DNA of 64,000 nt from Cinnamomum chago (lineage: Eukaryota > Streptophyta > Magnoliopsida > Laurales > Lauraceae): NCBI GenBank assembly GCA_038049695.1, contig CP142452.1, positions 66,345,501 through 66,409,500 of the forward strand. The letters run 5' to 3'. The translations under genes were made by a program, and so were the position numbers. This document shows, piece after piece, positions 1-13,000 of the stretch; positions within the stretch are counted from its first letter, which is position 1; the number at the start of each line of letters is the position of its first letter. The notes under the pieces are model-generated. The model had not been told where the DNA came from. It did no database searches and saw nothing but the letters and a program-made list of their open reading frames with translations.

Positions 1-1335
1 CTTCTCTCTCAATCTCGTGCGCAACAGCTTTCTTTCTCTCTCTCGATTGCGATTCTCCTCCCTCCCCATTGCTGCGCGTCCAGATCCACACCATGGAAGA
101 GGCGCTGCAAATCTCATAGGGCTGAACGTCCTTTATCTCTTCCTCTCTCTCAATCTCGGGTGCGGTAGCTCTCTTCCTCTCTCTCGATCGCGATTCTCCT
201 CCCCACCGCTGCGCGTCCAGACCCACGGCTCCGCCTCCACTAGCAGCATCAAACTGTCTCCCTCTTACCGCGCCTCCCTTCCTCCCTCATCGCAGCAGTG
301 TCCCTCCCCATCGCAGCAGCGTCCCCCTCTCAGAAAGGTACCCCCATCGCAGTAAGAACCCTCTAAATCCTTTTGGTTTTTTTTTCTTCTGCATTTTGTT
401 GCTTTCAACCTGCTATGATGGGTCCTCTGTATTGCCGAGTTTGTAGAATTTTGGACGTTTTGTGCTATTGCTTGTAGAATTTTTGCAAACTACCTTTGTT
501 GATTTAAATTGAATGGATTTGTTTTGGTTGTTTTAGGGCAGATGCCAGATTCTTTTGTGCCCTTTTTGTATGCATTGTCTGATCAAATAATGGTTTTCTG
601 CTCATTAGGGTCTGATTATTTTGGCCTCAGTTTGATGATTCATGAGTTTATAACGCATTTGATATGGGTGAAAGACTTTGTATAAGTGAATAGAATGAAT
701 CCATGCTTGAATGGGTTGGTTGTGTTTGTAGGTTACCTGAAAATTTATGTGAGCGAGGAATGATTGGACACAGGCGATACTTCAAACTTTTGTGGCTTTG
801 AATTGTCCCACTGCTACTTCAAACTTGTTATCTTATTTTCTTTTGAGAAGAGAGATTTTGGTCATTTACAACATAATAGGCTGCTGACTTGGAAGGAAAA
901 TTTTTTATTGATCTTGCTTCAGCCAAGGAACTCAGTTTCATTTCATCTATGTTGCATAGGGACAGGTACGAGCGTCAGAATTCAATAGTGTGACGCTTGC
1001 CTAACCACTAAGACGAATAATACTGTTTCCATCATTTTGTTAATGCATCACCGAAACCTTATGTTATTATGAGTTCTCTCACCTGTTTTTGTATAAACAT
1101 TTTTAGCAGATTGTAAAATCACATCTAATGTTTATGTGTGCATAACAGTTTTTTTTTTTCGCATGTACATGTTTCTGTGGATATGCTTGTGATTTTTCCA
1201 TGCTGACCTAAGTTTGAAGTTATTTTTCTTTTCAAAATGTTCTTTGTTGCTGTAATAAAAAAAAATGGTCTCTGTTGCATTGGGAAAAAAAACTGCCTGT
1301 GTATTAATAAAAGAATCCTAAGTGATGAAAGTGAG
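1..1335 (+). repeat. MULE-1 left terminal inverted repeat (partial)
   Basis: This stretch matches the reverse complement of 8555-9870 almost base for base, for example around 764-1010 against 8890-9140 and 1225-1330 against 8560-8660. The outer 225 bases contain an imperfect direct duplication of about 138 bp (CT-rich block followed by a CGCTGCGCGTCCAGA-like block). Short open frames here are by-products of the CT-rich repeat. Positions below 1 are needed to see the true end. Confidence 0.85.
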
Positions 1336-2166
1336 CCAGTTTACTAAAAGATGACTGGAAGCTTTGTTTTTTTTTTTTTGGGACTGCGAATTGAAGTGAT
1401 TCGAAGCTGCTTATGAATTTTGGAAATCATGTTGAAAATTATGCTGATGAACTTACCATTTAAAATAATATGTTGGTGAACTTCAAATATAATGTTTACT
1501 AAACTATTACCAAGTTGGGCCATTCAATTTACATGAGGGTTCATGCATTTGGTTGGCTAGAGTTACCTGAAAGTTTGTAGTTGTTATGTCAATCTAGCAT
1601 AATCAATTGTAGGTAAAACAAGGCTCTAAGCAATTGCTTTCTCATTTTGGTGGCTATGTGCATTATGATTTCTAAAGTGGAATTTATGGTTACCTATTGT
1701 GGGTTAGGAAATACCATATAGATTGGAACTTGGATTTGATTTTTTTTTTCTCTTTTGTTATTATTGCTATTACTCTTGTTGTTCACAAGATTAAAACTTG
1801 GACTTCATTTTCATTTCGTAGAATTGTCTTTCCCCCTTTCATTTTCCAGGATTGTGGGGTACTTGAATGATCTTACAAGATTAAAACTTGGACATCATTT
1901 ATTTATTATTCTAAGTTTAATTTGAGTGATCTTGTTTTTCTGGCTATTAACTTTGTTGTAAGATGCCTTTGAAAAAGAATATCACTGCTGCTAATGAAAC
2001 ATATTTTCAACAAGGTTATAGGCTCAAGTTATGTTGCTAATGAAGAAGAAGAATAGTTGAATGCTTGAGTTTACACTTACAAAATGATGCTTCATTTTTC
2101 TCAACACCTGAATTTCTTTTATCGAATTATTCTCAACACCTGAATGCTTTATTTGTTTTTAAAAGC

Positions 2167-4527
2167 ATGGAAGAAGATGAATTATCATGTGAATTTGATG
2201 GAGACGACAATGAAAATGAATTGGGGACAACTTGTCAGGAAATAAACAGCGTTGAGATGGAGAAACCCTTGGAGGAAGGCGAAAACATAGAAGAGGTAGT
2301 AATGAAACCTCAGAGGGGAATGATATTTGGTTCAATTGAAGAAGTACAAGAATATTATACAAGATATGCCAGGCAGATCGGGTTTGCTCTCGCCTAAAAA
2401 ACCTTAAAAAAAGGACCGGATGGAAAAAAGAAGTTTATTACAATTGCTTGCACAAAGGGTAGAAAGCCAAAACCAAGTGCAAGCAACCCAGTTAAACCTT
2501 GTCCACAAACAAAAACAAATTGTAAAGCAGCATTGAATCTTTCTTTGCAATTAGACGGGAAGTGGCTATTGAGCTCATTTGTACTTGAACATAACCATGA
2601 TATGAGTCCGAACAAAGCTCGATATCACAAGAGTAATCAGGTAATCCCACCGCATGTGAAGAGGCATCTTGAACTGAATGACAAAGCATGAATTCGATTG
2701 AACAAGGTTGTTAGCTCATGTGTGGTAGAGGCAGGGGGCATGGGAATTTGACATGGTTGGCAAAGGATGCAAGAAATTATCTGGATAAACTCAGACGCTT
2801 GGAACTCAAGGAAGGGGATGCCGAGTCAATGCTAAGCTATTTAAAAAAAAAAATGCAGCAAGACAACAAATCCTTCTTTTTATGTCATGGATCTTGATAT
2901 GGAGCATCGAGTAAGGAACATCTTTTGGGTTGACAGGAGGAGTAGAGCAGCATACGCTGAATTTGGTGATGTGGTCACATTTGACACCACTTATTTGGTT
3001 AACAAATATGATATGCCGTTCGCTCCTTTTGTGGGTGTGAATCACCATGGACAGTCGGTACTTTTAGGTTGTGGATTGATATCGCGAGAGGACACAGATA
3101 CATTTGTATGGTTGTTTCAGTCTTAGCTTGATTGCATGTCTGGGCGTCCTAATGCCATAATCACCGACCAGGATAACGCCATGCAAAATGCGATAGGAAT
3201 TGTATTTCCTAAAGCACGACATCGGTGGTATTCGTGGCATATCTTGAAAAAGGTGCTTGAAAAATTGAGGGGGTATAATGACTACGATTCAATTAAATTT
3301 TATCTTCTTAATGTTGTCTATGATTCAATGACAAAAGAGGAGTTTGAAGAGAATTGGGCTAAGTTTGTTAGGGCATATAAGCTAGAAGACAACTAATGGC
3401 TAGCTGGATTGTATGATGAGAGGTACCGATGGGTGTCGGCATTTGTAAAAGATATTTTTTGGACAGGGATGTCAACAACCCAGCGTAGTGAGAACATGCA
3501 TGTTTTTTTTTTATGGCTACATCAATTCTAAGACCACATTGAAGTAGTTTGTTGAGCAATATGATAATGCTTTGTCTAAGAAGGTGCAACTAGAAGCTGA
3601 GGAAGATGCCCGTTGTTTCAATGTATACCTTCCATGTGTGACCCCTTATGAGTTTGAGAGGCAATTTAAAGAAGCGTATACTCTTGCTAAATTTAAGGAG
3701 ATTCAGAATGAAATAGCCGGTAAGATCCGTTACAATATTTCCTCGTTAAGGTATGAGCTAAAATTTCAGAATTTGATGTGGAGGAAGATGTGATAGTGGG
3801 AGAAAACAATATCCGACCTTTTACTTTCCATGTTCATTTTAATGAGATATCAAGAGAAGCTAATTGTACTTGCCGGTTGTTTGAGTTTAGAGGTATTCTC
3901 TGCAAGCATATAATCATTGTTTTTTTTTTTTTTAAGAAGGTTTATCATATACTGGGGATATACATTTTAGAGAGGTGGAGTAAAATCGTGAGAAGAAGCC
4001 ACACAAAAATCAAGATCATGTATGACAATTGGGAACACAGACCTGAAGGGCGTCGTTACAACAAAATGCTGACTATTTTCAATCGGGTCAGCGATAAAGC
4101 CATGGATTCCGATGAAAAGAGTCAGATGGTAATGTCCTCTGAGTTATATGTTTCTAAAGGGGTTGTTGTATGCAAACGCCGCCAGAAAAAAGAAGATAGT
4201 CTAAGATTGAGACAATTATTAGAAAGTGTCGGAAAACAAGCAAAAAGATGACAAAGAAGGTTAGTCTAAGAGTTTTATTTTTGAAATCAAATAAACACAG
4301 CATTCAACATTCAATTATTCACAATCTAATTGATATCAACTTCGTGCATGTGCAAGGTACGACGGTGGTCAATCATGGAGACGAGATCATCACATAAGAG
4401 ACTGTTAATTTAACAGTAAGAATGCCCCCAATTTACTATATGTTGTGCTTCACTTTATTGCATATGACCTCATATACTTTTGTTACATGTGCAGGATTCG
4501 GTGGTGGATCTTGAATTGAACCTTTAA
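2167..4527 (+). pseudogene. FAR1/FRS-type MULE transposase, broken
   Basis: The domain order is that of FAR1-related transposases. An acidic N-terminus is followed by a FAR1 DNA-binding region (about 2320-2620, ending in an EHNHDMSP-type motif). A MULE transposase core follows (about 2890-3500, with FDTTYLVNKYDMPFAPF and the second acidic motif IITDQDNAM). A SWIM zinc finger (about 3840-3915, CxC...CxH) comes next. The C-terminal exons are still readable: 4356-4415, an intron 4416-4494 with GT...AG ends, and a last exon 4495-4527 ending in DLELNL and a stop. Damage includes in-frame stops at 2395, about 2689, 3124, 3394 and within the 4356 exon, and frameshifts near 2740, 3510 and 3770. Family knowledge: host FHY3/FAR1/FRS transcription factors descend from such transposases. 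Because it sits between matching TIRs, I call it a transposon gene and not a host FRS gene. Confidence 0.85.
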
Positions 4528-5425
4528 GAAGATCTGTCAGAATGAAACATGGATTTGGAATTTTATTTGTGGTATTCAAATGTGGATTTTAATACAGATA
4601 GCAGATGTTGGAATTTTATTTGTGGTATTCGAATAGTTGACATAGTTGTTGTGGAATCCATTGGATTTGGACTTGGCAGATGTTGGAAAAGTGAAATGAT
4701 GTTGTCATGAATCTGTTGGATTTGGATTTGGATTTGGATGTGTCTATTTTAGCTGTTATAGTGTGCACATGGGATTTTATTTTTGTATGTACTGTCTGAT
4801 TTTCAGGTTGAAAATGAATCTGTTGGATTTGGACTTGATCAGTGCTTGTTGTGGATTTGGCACTATGTGTTGTTATGTGGGCCAGGTTGGAATTTCTATT
4901 AGGATGTAGGTTTTCTGTGTTTCTCGGGAGATTTACCGCCTATGTCCTTGTTGTTGATGCATGGAGTGGATCAGGTTGGAATTTCTATTAGGATGCAGGT
5001 TTTCTGTATTTGTTTGTTGTGAAGGATTTGGTTTTTGCAGATTTGAATGAGTATGCATGTGTGCTGGGATTGAAGATTAGTGGAATTGATATTTTTTTAT
5101 GCCTACTTAGTTGTGTTTATTTTCTTGTTGTTTATGCCTCATGATGCAGGTATGCATGCTGATCTAGAAAGAGCAAACTAACTAAAATCACTGCAGGTAT
5201 GCATGCCAATGTGTTTCTAGAATCACTGCATCTGGTTCAGTAATCACACTTTTCCTCTTCTGGAATCACTGCAGGACATTTTGTTTTCAAAATTAAACAA
5301 GCAAGACTAACTGAACTGATTCTGTCATGTAATTTCTGAATAAACCAACGTCTTTATTACCGTGTATATATTAATATATATCATGGGATTGATATGGTGC
5401 TGTCATAGGGACATTTCTACTTTTC

Positions 5426-5828
5426 CATCAAGAAAGGGTGTCGATAGTTTCTCCCATAAGATTGCTGGAAATTTTGTCTTAAGGGGTCGACAATATATGA
5501 TATGGGGTCGACACGAAAGTTTGACATTTAAGTCTCGCTCGGCCCAGCCATAGGTTGGGTCGAGCGAGTGATCATTCTGCCTGGGGGTTGAAAATGCATA
5601 AGCCTCATGGAGTCAACACCATAATGCAAGGGTGTCGACACTTTTTCCCATAAGATAAAATGTCCCAAAAAATTTTTGGACGTCTAATCTGACATTTATT
5701 TTATTTTTACGTATTGAAGTCTCGCTCGACCCAGCCCGAGTGATCATTCGGCCCGATGTTTGAAAATGCGTAAGCCGCATGGAGTCGACTATTTCAAGCA
5801 AGGGTGTTAGACATGTTTTCCCATAAAA
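5426..5828 (+). repeat. Direct duplication, about 200 bp x 2, rich in GTCGA
   Basis: Unit 1 (about 5426-5623) and unit 2 (about 5624-5828) share the order AAGGGTGT...TTTCCCATAAGAT, then GACATTTA, then GTCTCGCTCG(G/A)CCCAGCC, then GAGTGATCATTC, then TGAAAATGC(A/G)TAAGCC. Unit spacing is about 198 bp. Function is unknown. Confidence 0.7.
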
Positions 5829-6439
5829 ATATAAGATAATATTGCTGGAAAAATTGTCTTAACATGCCCTAAATATCTTGATGAAAAATGGCACATTTGA
5901 TTAGCATTTCTATAGCAGTGGTCATCAGCATTGTATTTCTTAAGGGCAGAAAATCTTGAGATAAGTTTCTTTGCTCCCCAAAAATAAATTTTGAAGAGGA
6001 ACCCAAGCCAGATCGGATTGGTTGAAGAAAAGCAAAGGCAGGTGCTGCTCGTAGGTCCTGGTTACAGAGGTGGGTATTTTTTTTCCACCCAATTTATTTT
6101 ATTTGCAAAAAAAGCCCTTCTCTTTTCCTTTTTTTTTTTTATATTTTTTTAAGGAAGCAGTTGAGGGGTCCTTCTGTGACCTTGCATTTCTTACATATGT
6201 CACTCTCCCATTGGCTGGAACAGTAAACCCCTGTTTGGTCCAAACAGGGGATATCTAAACTCGAGGTAGGAGTAAGGTAGCACGTGACCCACATGGGCAG
6301 AGTAATGTACAATGATAACTGCAAGTTATCCATGACACTTCACCAATTAAAAGGGCTTAATTCCAAATTAAACAAAAGCATGGTGTACTTACATATCCCT
6401 CCCAGCGGCAACAATTATAAAACAACCTCCATTTGTTTT

Positions 6440-6770
6440 CAGCGGTAAGTGACATTCTTAATTTTGCAAGAAGATCGCAATTGCATCTTGGCTCGCTATT
6501 TTCAGAATCACTAATAATGAAAGAAATTGATCTGTTCCCATGTCAAAATACAAAACCTAAATATTGAGGGGTCCACTAATTTATTAGTATGCAAAATGAA
6601 AATGCAATCTAGCTTGGTAGGAAGCCAATAGATTGCCAATAGATTTTCTTAATTTTGCACCAAGATCATAATCGCATCTCGGCTCCCTATTTTCAGAAAC
6701 ACTCATCATGAAAGAAATTGACCTGTTCCCATGTCAAGAAACAAAACCTAAATATCGAGGTTCCCCTGCT
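6440..6770 (+). repeat. Direct duplication, about 125 bp copies spaced 200 bp apart
   Basis: Copies at about 6450-6570 and 6645-6770 share TTCTTAATTTTGCA, CTATTTTCAGAA and ATGAAAGAAATTGA followed by CTGTTCCCATGTCAA. Confidence 0.7.
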
Positions 6771-6979
6771 CCCAAGTACTCCGCACACTTCATGGATTTA
6801 AATACTAACGCGAATGCAAGAGATAACTCAACATTTAAATACAGATTAACATTCTATGCAAAAACTCATAAAGTTTTCATTATACGAAGTGGTCCATCAA
6901 AATATATCATTTAAGTATTACAACTGTTAGACAAACCTGTCAACTGTTAGACAACTTTTCGTAACTCCAGGTAAAAACA

Positions 6980-7516
6980 AGAGAACAACATTAGAGTGAA
7001 AATAAGGGAAATCTAAAGGTGCCTATTAACAAGGTACATATTATTAAAGGTACTTGATTAACGTGGTACACAGTTAAAAAGTGAAAGGGTTAAAATAAAA
7101 GAGATCTATTCATCCCACATCTTCTTTTCCAACATCTTTTGAACCCATTACCACACAAGGTAGTGAAGATAAGGGAAATGGAGGTACCTTTCACTAAAGG
7201 TACATATTCAATAAGGTACGTATTATGAAAGGTACCTAATTAATGATGTACCCCTATTCAAACCAAATGATTCGAAAATGGTAGAAATTAACGAGGTACC
7301 TTTCACTAAAAATACCTTATCACTCACCCACATCTTCTCCAAAATATTTTGAACCCATTAGCACATAAAGTAAAAAAAGAGAACAACATTAGAGTGATAA
7401 TAAGGGAAATCTAAAGGTACCTAGTCAACAAGGTACGTATTATTAAAGGTAACTGATTAAGCAGGTACTCAGTTAAAAAGTGTAAGGGTTAAAAATAAAG
7501 AGATCTATTCATCAAA
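6980..7516 (+). repeat. Direct duplication, about 135 bp copies spaced 400 bp apart, with repeated GGTAC motifs
   Basis: Copies at about 6980-7115 and 7379-7515 share GAGAACAACATTAGAGTGA and end with AGAGATCTATTCATC. Between them the words AAGGTACCTTTCAC and AAGGTACxTATT recur, so the block is a mosaic of short GGTAC-bearing repeats. Confidence 0.7.
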
Positions 7517-7833
7517 CTTCTTGGATTTTTTTCACGCTCTTCTTGTTCTTCCACCAAAACTCCTTATGCTGGAAAGCTCGAACCTATCTTAACCAACAGC
7601 TCCCAATTTCAGTTCAATGAAGAGAAATCAATGAAAACGGTCTCCTGTAGATTGCTCAAATTCCAGGAGTTCCTCGACTGGATCATGGACTGTTTGCCGT
7701 TCAGACTTCATCACTAGGCTCACTCTAGTCAGAATCTTAAAAGAGAGTTTCCAACTTTACAAGAGCTTCGATGAGGGAATCAACACTCTTGTTGATTCCT
7801 TGTTTGATTTTAAGAAAATCACCTAATTTTCAG

Positions 7834-8510
7834 CAAAAAAAAAAAAAAAAACCCTCGGGAAGTGGGCTAAAAAGTGTCCTAAATAGGGGTACTCAGCTTG
7901 ATTTCTGCAGATTTTCTTAACCAAGTTGCAAAAATGCGCGGTTTGAAACGCAAGCAAACGTGATTGTAATTAAGTGAAAATTAGCAGATTTTAATTTCAT
8001 AATATGGTCTTGGCAATCCCCAAATCTCACCAAAAAAAAAAAAAACCCTCAGGAAGTGAACTAAAAAGTGTTCAAATAGGGGCACTCAACTTGGTTTCTA
8101 CAGATTTTCTTAACCGAGTTGCAAAAGTGTGCGGTTTGAAACGCAGGCAAACGTGATTGTAATTAAGTGAAAATTAGCAAATTTTAAGCTCATAATATGG
8201 TGTTGGAAATCCCCAAATCTTAGCAAAAAAAAAAAAAAAAAAAAAAAACCTCGAGAAGTGGGCTAAAAAGTTTCCTAAACAGGGGTACTCAGCTTGATTT
8301 CTGTAGATTTTCTAAACCAAGTTGCAAAAGTGTGCGGTTTGAAACGCAGGCAAACGTGATTGTAATTAAGTGAAAATTAGCAGATTTTAACTTCATAATA
8401 TGGTTTTGGAATCCTCAAATCTCAACAAAAAAAAAAAAAAACCCTCAGGAAGTGGGCTAAAAAGAGTCCTAAACAGGGGCACTCAGCTTGGTTTCTGTAG
8501 ATTTTCTTAT
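7834..8510 (+). repeat. Tandem array, about 195-206 bp unit, about 3.4 copies
   Basis: Each unit begins with an A-tract and CCCTC(G/A)GGAAGTG, continues with GGGGxACTCAGCTTG, GCGGTTTGAAACGCA and CAAACGTGATTGTAATTAAG, and ends CCCAAATCTxAxCA before the next A-tract. Units begin near 7834, 8030, 8225 and 8425. The last one stops after about 85 bases, close to the right TIR. No open frame runs through the array. Confidence 0.85.
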
Positions 8511-8549
8511 GTCCTTAGTTTCTCTTGGTCTTTCATGCACAGGTTTTGA

Positions 8550-10020
8550 CTTCATAATGGAGACTTTCATCCCTTAGGACTCTTTTATTAATGCACGGGC
8601 ATTTTTTTCCCAATGCAACAGATATCATTTTTTTTTTATTACAGCAACAAAGAACATTTTGAAAAGAAAAATAACTTCAAACTTAGGTCAACATGGAAAA
8701 ATCACAAGCATATCCACAGAAACATGTACATGCGAAAAAAAAAAAAAAAAACTGTTATGCACACATAAACATTGGATGTGATTTTACAATCTGCTAAAAA
8801 TGTTTATACAGAAACAGGTGAGAGAACTCATAATAACACAAGGTTTCAGTGATGCATTAACAAAATGATGGAAACAATATTATTCGTCTTAGTGGTTAGG
8901 CAAGCATCACACTATTGAATTCTGACGCTCGTACATGTCCCTATGCAACATAGATGAAATGAAACTGAGTTCCTTGGCTGAAGCAAGATTAATAAACTTT
9001 TTCCCTACCAAGTCAGTAGCCTATTATGTTGTAAATGACCAAAATCTCTCTTCTCAAGAAAATAAGATAACAAGTTTGAAGTAGCAGTGGGACAATTCAA
9101 AGCCACAAAAGTTTGAAGTATCGCCTGTGTCCAATCATTCCTCGCGCACATAAATTTTCAGGTAACCTGCAAACACAACCAACTCATTCAAGCATGGATT
9201 CATTCTATTCACTTATACAAAGTCTTTCACCCATATCAAATGCCATATAAACTCATAAATCATCAAACTGAGGCCAAAATAATCAGACTCTAAGGAGAAG
9301 AAAACCATTATTTGATCAGACAATGCATACAAAAAGGGCACGAAAGAATTTGGCATTTGCCCTAAAACAACCAAAACAAATCCATTCAATTTAATTCAAC
9401 AATAGTCTACAAAAATTCTACAAGCAATAGCACAAAACGTCCAAAATTCTACAAACTCGACAATACAGAGGACCCATCATAGCAGGTCCAAAGCAACAAA
9501 ATGCAGAAAAAAAAAACACAAAAGGATTCAGAGGGTTCCTAATGCGATGGGGGTACCTTTCTGCAAGGGGGACGCGGCTGCGATGGGGAGGGACGCCGAT
9601 GCGATGAGGGAGGAAGGGAGACGCTGCGATGGTAAGAGGGAGATAGTTCGATGCTGCTGGTGGAGGCGGAGCCGTGGGTCTGGACGCGCAGCGATGGGGA
9701 GGAGAATTGCGATCGAGAGAGAGGAAGAGATGATGGATGTTCAGCCCTCTGAAATTTGCAGCGCCTCTTCCATGGTGTCGGTCTAGAAATACAGTGATGG
9801 GGAGGGAGGAGAATTGCAATCGAGAGAGAGAAAGAGAGCTGCTGCGCACAAGATTGAGAGAGACGAAGAGATGAGCGGACGTTCATCCCTTCTCAGATTT
9901 GTACAACGTCTTCCCCTCTTGGTCGAAAATTTCAGGCGGGTTATCCAAACAGAGGGCGGGCTCTCTCTTTCTTTCTTTAAACGTGAGGTCCAACTAGAGT
10001 CCAGCTCGGATCGGGCTCCC
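8550..10020 (-). repeat. MULE-1 right terminal inverted repeat
   Basis: The segment 8555-9870 is the inverted copy of 1-1335. The outer part, 9870 to about 10020, would match sequence left of the window. Short ORFs at 9418-9849, 9539-9886 and 9547-9786 fall inside the CT/GA-rich repeat and have no coding character. Confidence 0.8.
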
Positions 10021-13000
10021 ATTTGGGCTCCATTATCGGACTTGGTAGACTTTTTGTTCTATTTACATATATTTATTTTCACGTTTGGTTTATGTTACTT
10101 TCTCTTTTGTTGGCTATTTACTATGGCAAAGGATCCTATATATATATAGTATATGTACTATATTAGTACTGTACGTAGCACCTGGTGGAGAATAGCTTAT
10201 GACCCATATGAATGGACAATCCACATTCTATTCCTGATGGTCATTGTTTCCATGGATTTGCATGGATATGAATAGATTGGATCGCAAGATCGAGGGTCAT
10301 ATTTTTAGTGTTTTTTTTTTAATATAAGCATGTTAAATTTGTAGGACTATGAATGGGCTAGAGGAATTAAATTGACATCAAATTTGATATCTGAGGTAGT
10401 TTCGCTTGTATCTTTCGATCCTTTCCGTCCCGGGATCTGTAGGGTCCTAAGTGGGCCCAAACAACTGATAAGTATGGTAAGGAAGTATATAATCATTTCT
10501 CATTAACTCTTAAGAAACCGAAGGCTGAGTCCACTAGTGCTACCATTTGGGAGGCCACAGGGGTTTTACTTAGCTTTTCTCTGAGCCCAGAGGGATTAGT
10601 CCAGCCCAAATGATTGAGAATTCTTCGTTGGCTAAAAAATGCTATTGTTGGAAAACTACTTTTTTTTATTTTATTGAAATGTTAACAACATACTATGCCT
10701 TTCCTCGAAGTTTTATTTGTTCGGCTCTGTTCTGTTGAGACTATTTCCATGGGTCACTGTGTGAATTTTTTTATTGGGCCCATTGTGGGTCCCATCTGGG
10801 GATGGGACTAGGGGATAAAAAGATCTGTATGCGACCACCTTGGATATCAAGTTTGGCCTCAATCCAATCCTCTTAACCCATTCATTTGTGGTCAATAAGT
10901 CCAGTTTATTCGTATGAGTGTACAGTCGATCCAACGGATCAATCCATTTGCGCAAGTGCAAAACCTTGCGGCGTGTGAATATTAGGAGGGTTCCTCTCCA
11001 TTACAAGGTTTGGATTGGGTGATAGGTGGGCCTCACCCATACCGTGAGAATAGCTCTCACCTGATTATTTCCATTATTCCTTATCTTTCATGTTTGTGAA
11101 AACCACTTCCCTCTTTTTTTTTTTTCATTGAAATGTTAAAAACACACTTCGCCATCCTTGGAACTTTTTAGGAAAGGTATTGACTATTTTGCAAAAACTC
11201 CCTTTTCTTTTGTTGAAACATTGAAAACACACTTTGACATCCCTCAAACTGTATGTTATTTTACAATATTGGTTACTTTTGTGGAAACCACCTATGGATT
11301 TGTTTTAATGCTAAAACCACACTTCACTGTCCCTTAACAATTTGGATTTCTTATGGGTTTTAATCCTATTTCTGTAAAAAAAATTAAAAAATCTAAAAGA
11401 GTGGAATAATAATTTATTTATCTAGAGAAGTAGCTTTTATTGATAAATTAGATCAAACAATCTTGTGAAAATAGATGTATGGATGTCCCTTTTGGCCTAA
11501 TTTGTAAAACCTTTTCCATTAGTTGCAATATTCTCAGACAAAGGACTGGTTTTTTTGGTAAAACAGGCACAGGACTGTTGGCCAAACTTTTTTCAGTGGG
11601 TTTTAAGAAGATTTCTGTCTTTAAAAAAATAAAATTTAAACATATCTTTTGATCAAAACTATAACCCATGCTACCTCCACATGATGATGAAGTAACCATG
11701 GTTGTCTTGATCACAAAATTTAGAGTTAAGTACAAGTTTTTTGTTTTAAGTTACTTTTTTTTTTTATGATTGTTGATTGAAATTAATTTCAATAATTTCT
11801 TTTACTCTTAATAGTTAGGGTTAATTAGCTTAAAAGGGTTTCTTTTAAGTTAACAAGTATTAAAGATAGATTATTGTATTGAAAAAGAAAGTTATTCTAG
11901 AGTCATATTTTGGAGAGGGTTTTCTCCTTGCTAGAAAAGTTCCAAGAGAGAGTTCTAACCCTAAAAGTTTATTCAGTTTTGAATTAATCTGAGCAAGGAT
12001 CAGTTTCTTGGCTGATTCATATTCTGAAGGGGCTGAATTTTCAATGTTCTTTATCGTTGGCATGTGTGGTGCATGCTCAAGAAGATGATTGGTCCCAAAC
12101 TGTAAACCAAGGTCATTATTATTATATTTGGATGTTGGAGCCTAATCATGTCAATAGCTAGCCCTTGTTCTCTATTAATACTATTACTTAGTTATGGTTG
12201 TTGGTTTATGCATGTTAATTGAGGGCTAACTTGATTGTCAGATGCAACTTGTTTATAAAAGATGTTAATTTGTTTAATGATTAGAATGCTTATCATCAAC
12301 TCATCCTCCTAGTCCATTGCACATCACACATCTGTGCAACTATGGACGGATAGGCAATGATTATGACATCTAAGTGGGTTTCATTATGTTTGGATCATCT
12401 TCTTGACCATTTTTTGGCATGCTTGACCCAAAATGATTAATGTTATTTTTGAAATATGTTCCTTTTCAAATAACCCTACTTCTTAGTTTGAAAAAGTACA
12501 TCCTGCTAAAGTTTGCATAAAACTCAACATGCAAAAGTTCAATCTGTGGTAAGAGTAAATTTCCAACATCTTAACAAAAGGGAAAGAGTTTTCTTTTTCA
12601 CGTACTACTTGTAGATCTCTTTGAAGTTGTTACAATTTGTGAAAAATGAAGGGGCCACATGCGATAATGAGCGGCATATTGGTTATGACCAAGGAACCCC
12701 TGCGGAGATTTGAGGTTGTCTGCAAGAGATCAATGTTATTGAGTTCATGCTGTGAGGGCTAATGATGGATGCCATGATTTTAGAAATAAACAATTTACCA
12801 ATGAGATCTCTTTCACTCTTACTTCCTCTATATTAAGAGGAAAGTCCAACCTGGTAATGAGAAAGCAAGTGAGGCCTCATGTGCCAACACACATGCACCA
12901 CCTCACTACAATTTATTACACCACTCAAGCAAATAAACAAACTTGATAAGAATCGATTCTCAAAGGGATTAGTGCCGTCAACAGGTAAAATCTAATTCAA

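Larger units (their letters stand above)
4528..7833. other. MULE-1 interior without a gene
   Basis: No coding region is recognisable here. The stretch 4530-4880 repeats a loose GGATTTGGAxTT phrase. The ORFs at 5362-5553, 6070-6258 and 6708-6914 have no recognisable protein character. Three local duplications are listed separately. Confidence 0.6.
1..10020. mobile_element. MULE-1: Mutator-like element with long TIRs and FAR1-type transposase (left end outside window)
   Basis: The first 1.33 kb and the segment 8555-9870 are inverted copies of each other, about 95% alike by eye, and they enclose a degenerate FAR1/FRS transposase gene. Long terminal inverted repeats around such a gene define a Mutator-like DNA transposon of the FAR1-related type. 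The left terminus and its target duplication are outside the window. The right terminus is placed near 10020, where the inverse strand begins GGGAGCCCG, but this is a guess because the partner end cannot be seen. The interior from 4530 to 8550 is non-coding and full of local duplications. The transposase is broken, so the element is probably not autonomous now. Confidence 0.8.

Noticed and set aside
17..355. ORFs in the CT-rich MULE-1 ends (also 9418-9886)
   Set aside because: They lie in terminal inverted repeats, change frame between the two copies, and are Ser/Pro low complexity.
2167..4527. Functional host FHY3/FAR1-type transcription factor
   Set aside because: Multiple stops and frameshifts, and position between matching TIRs, point to a transposon gene.
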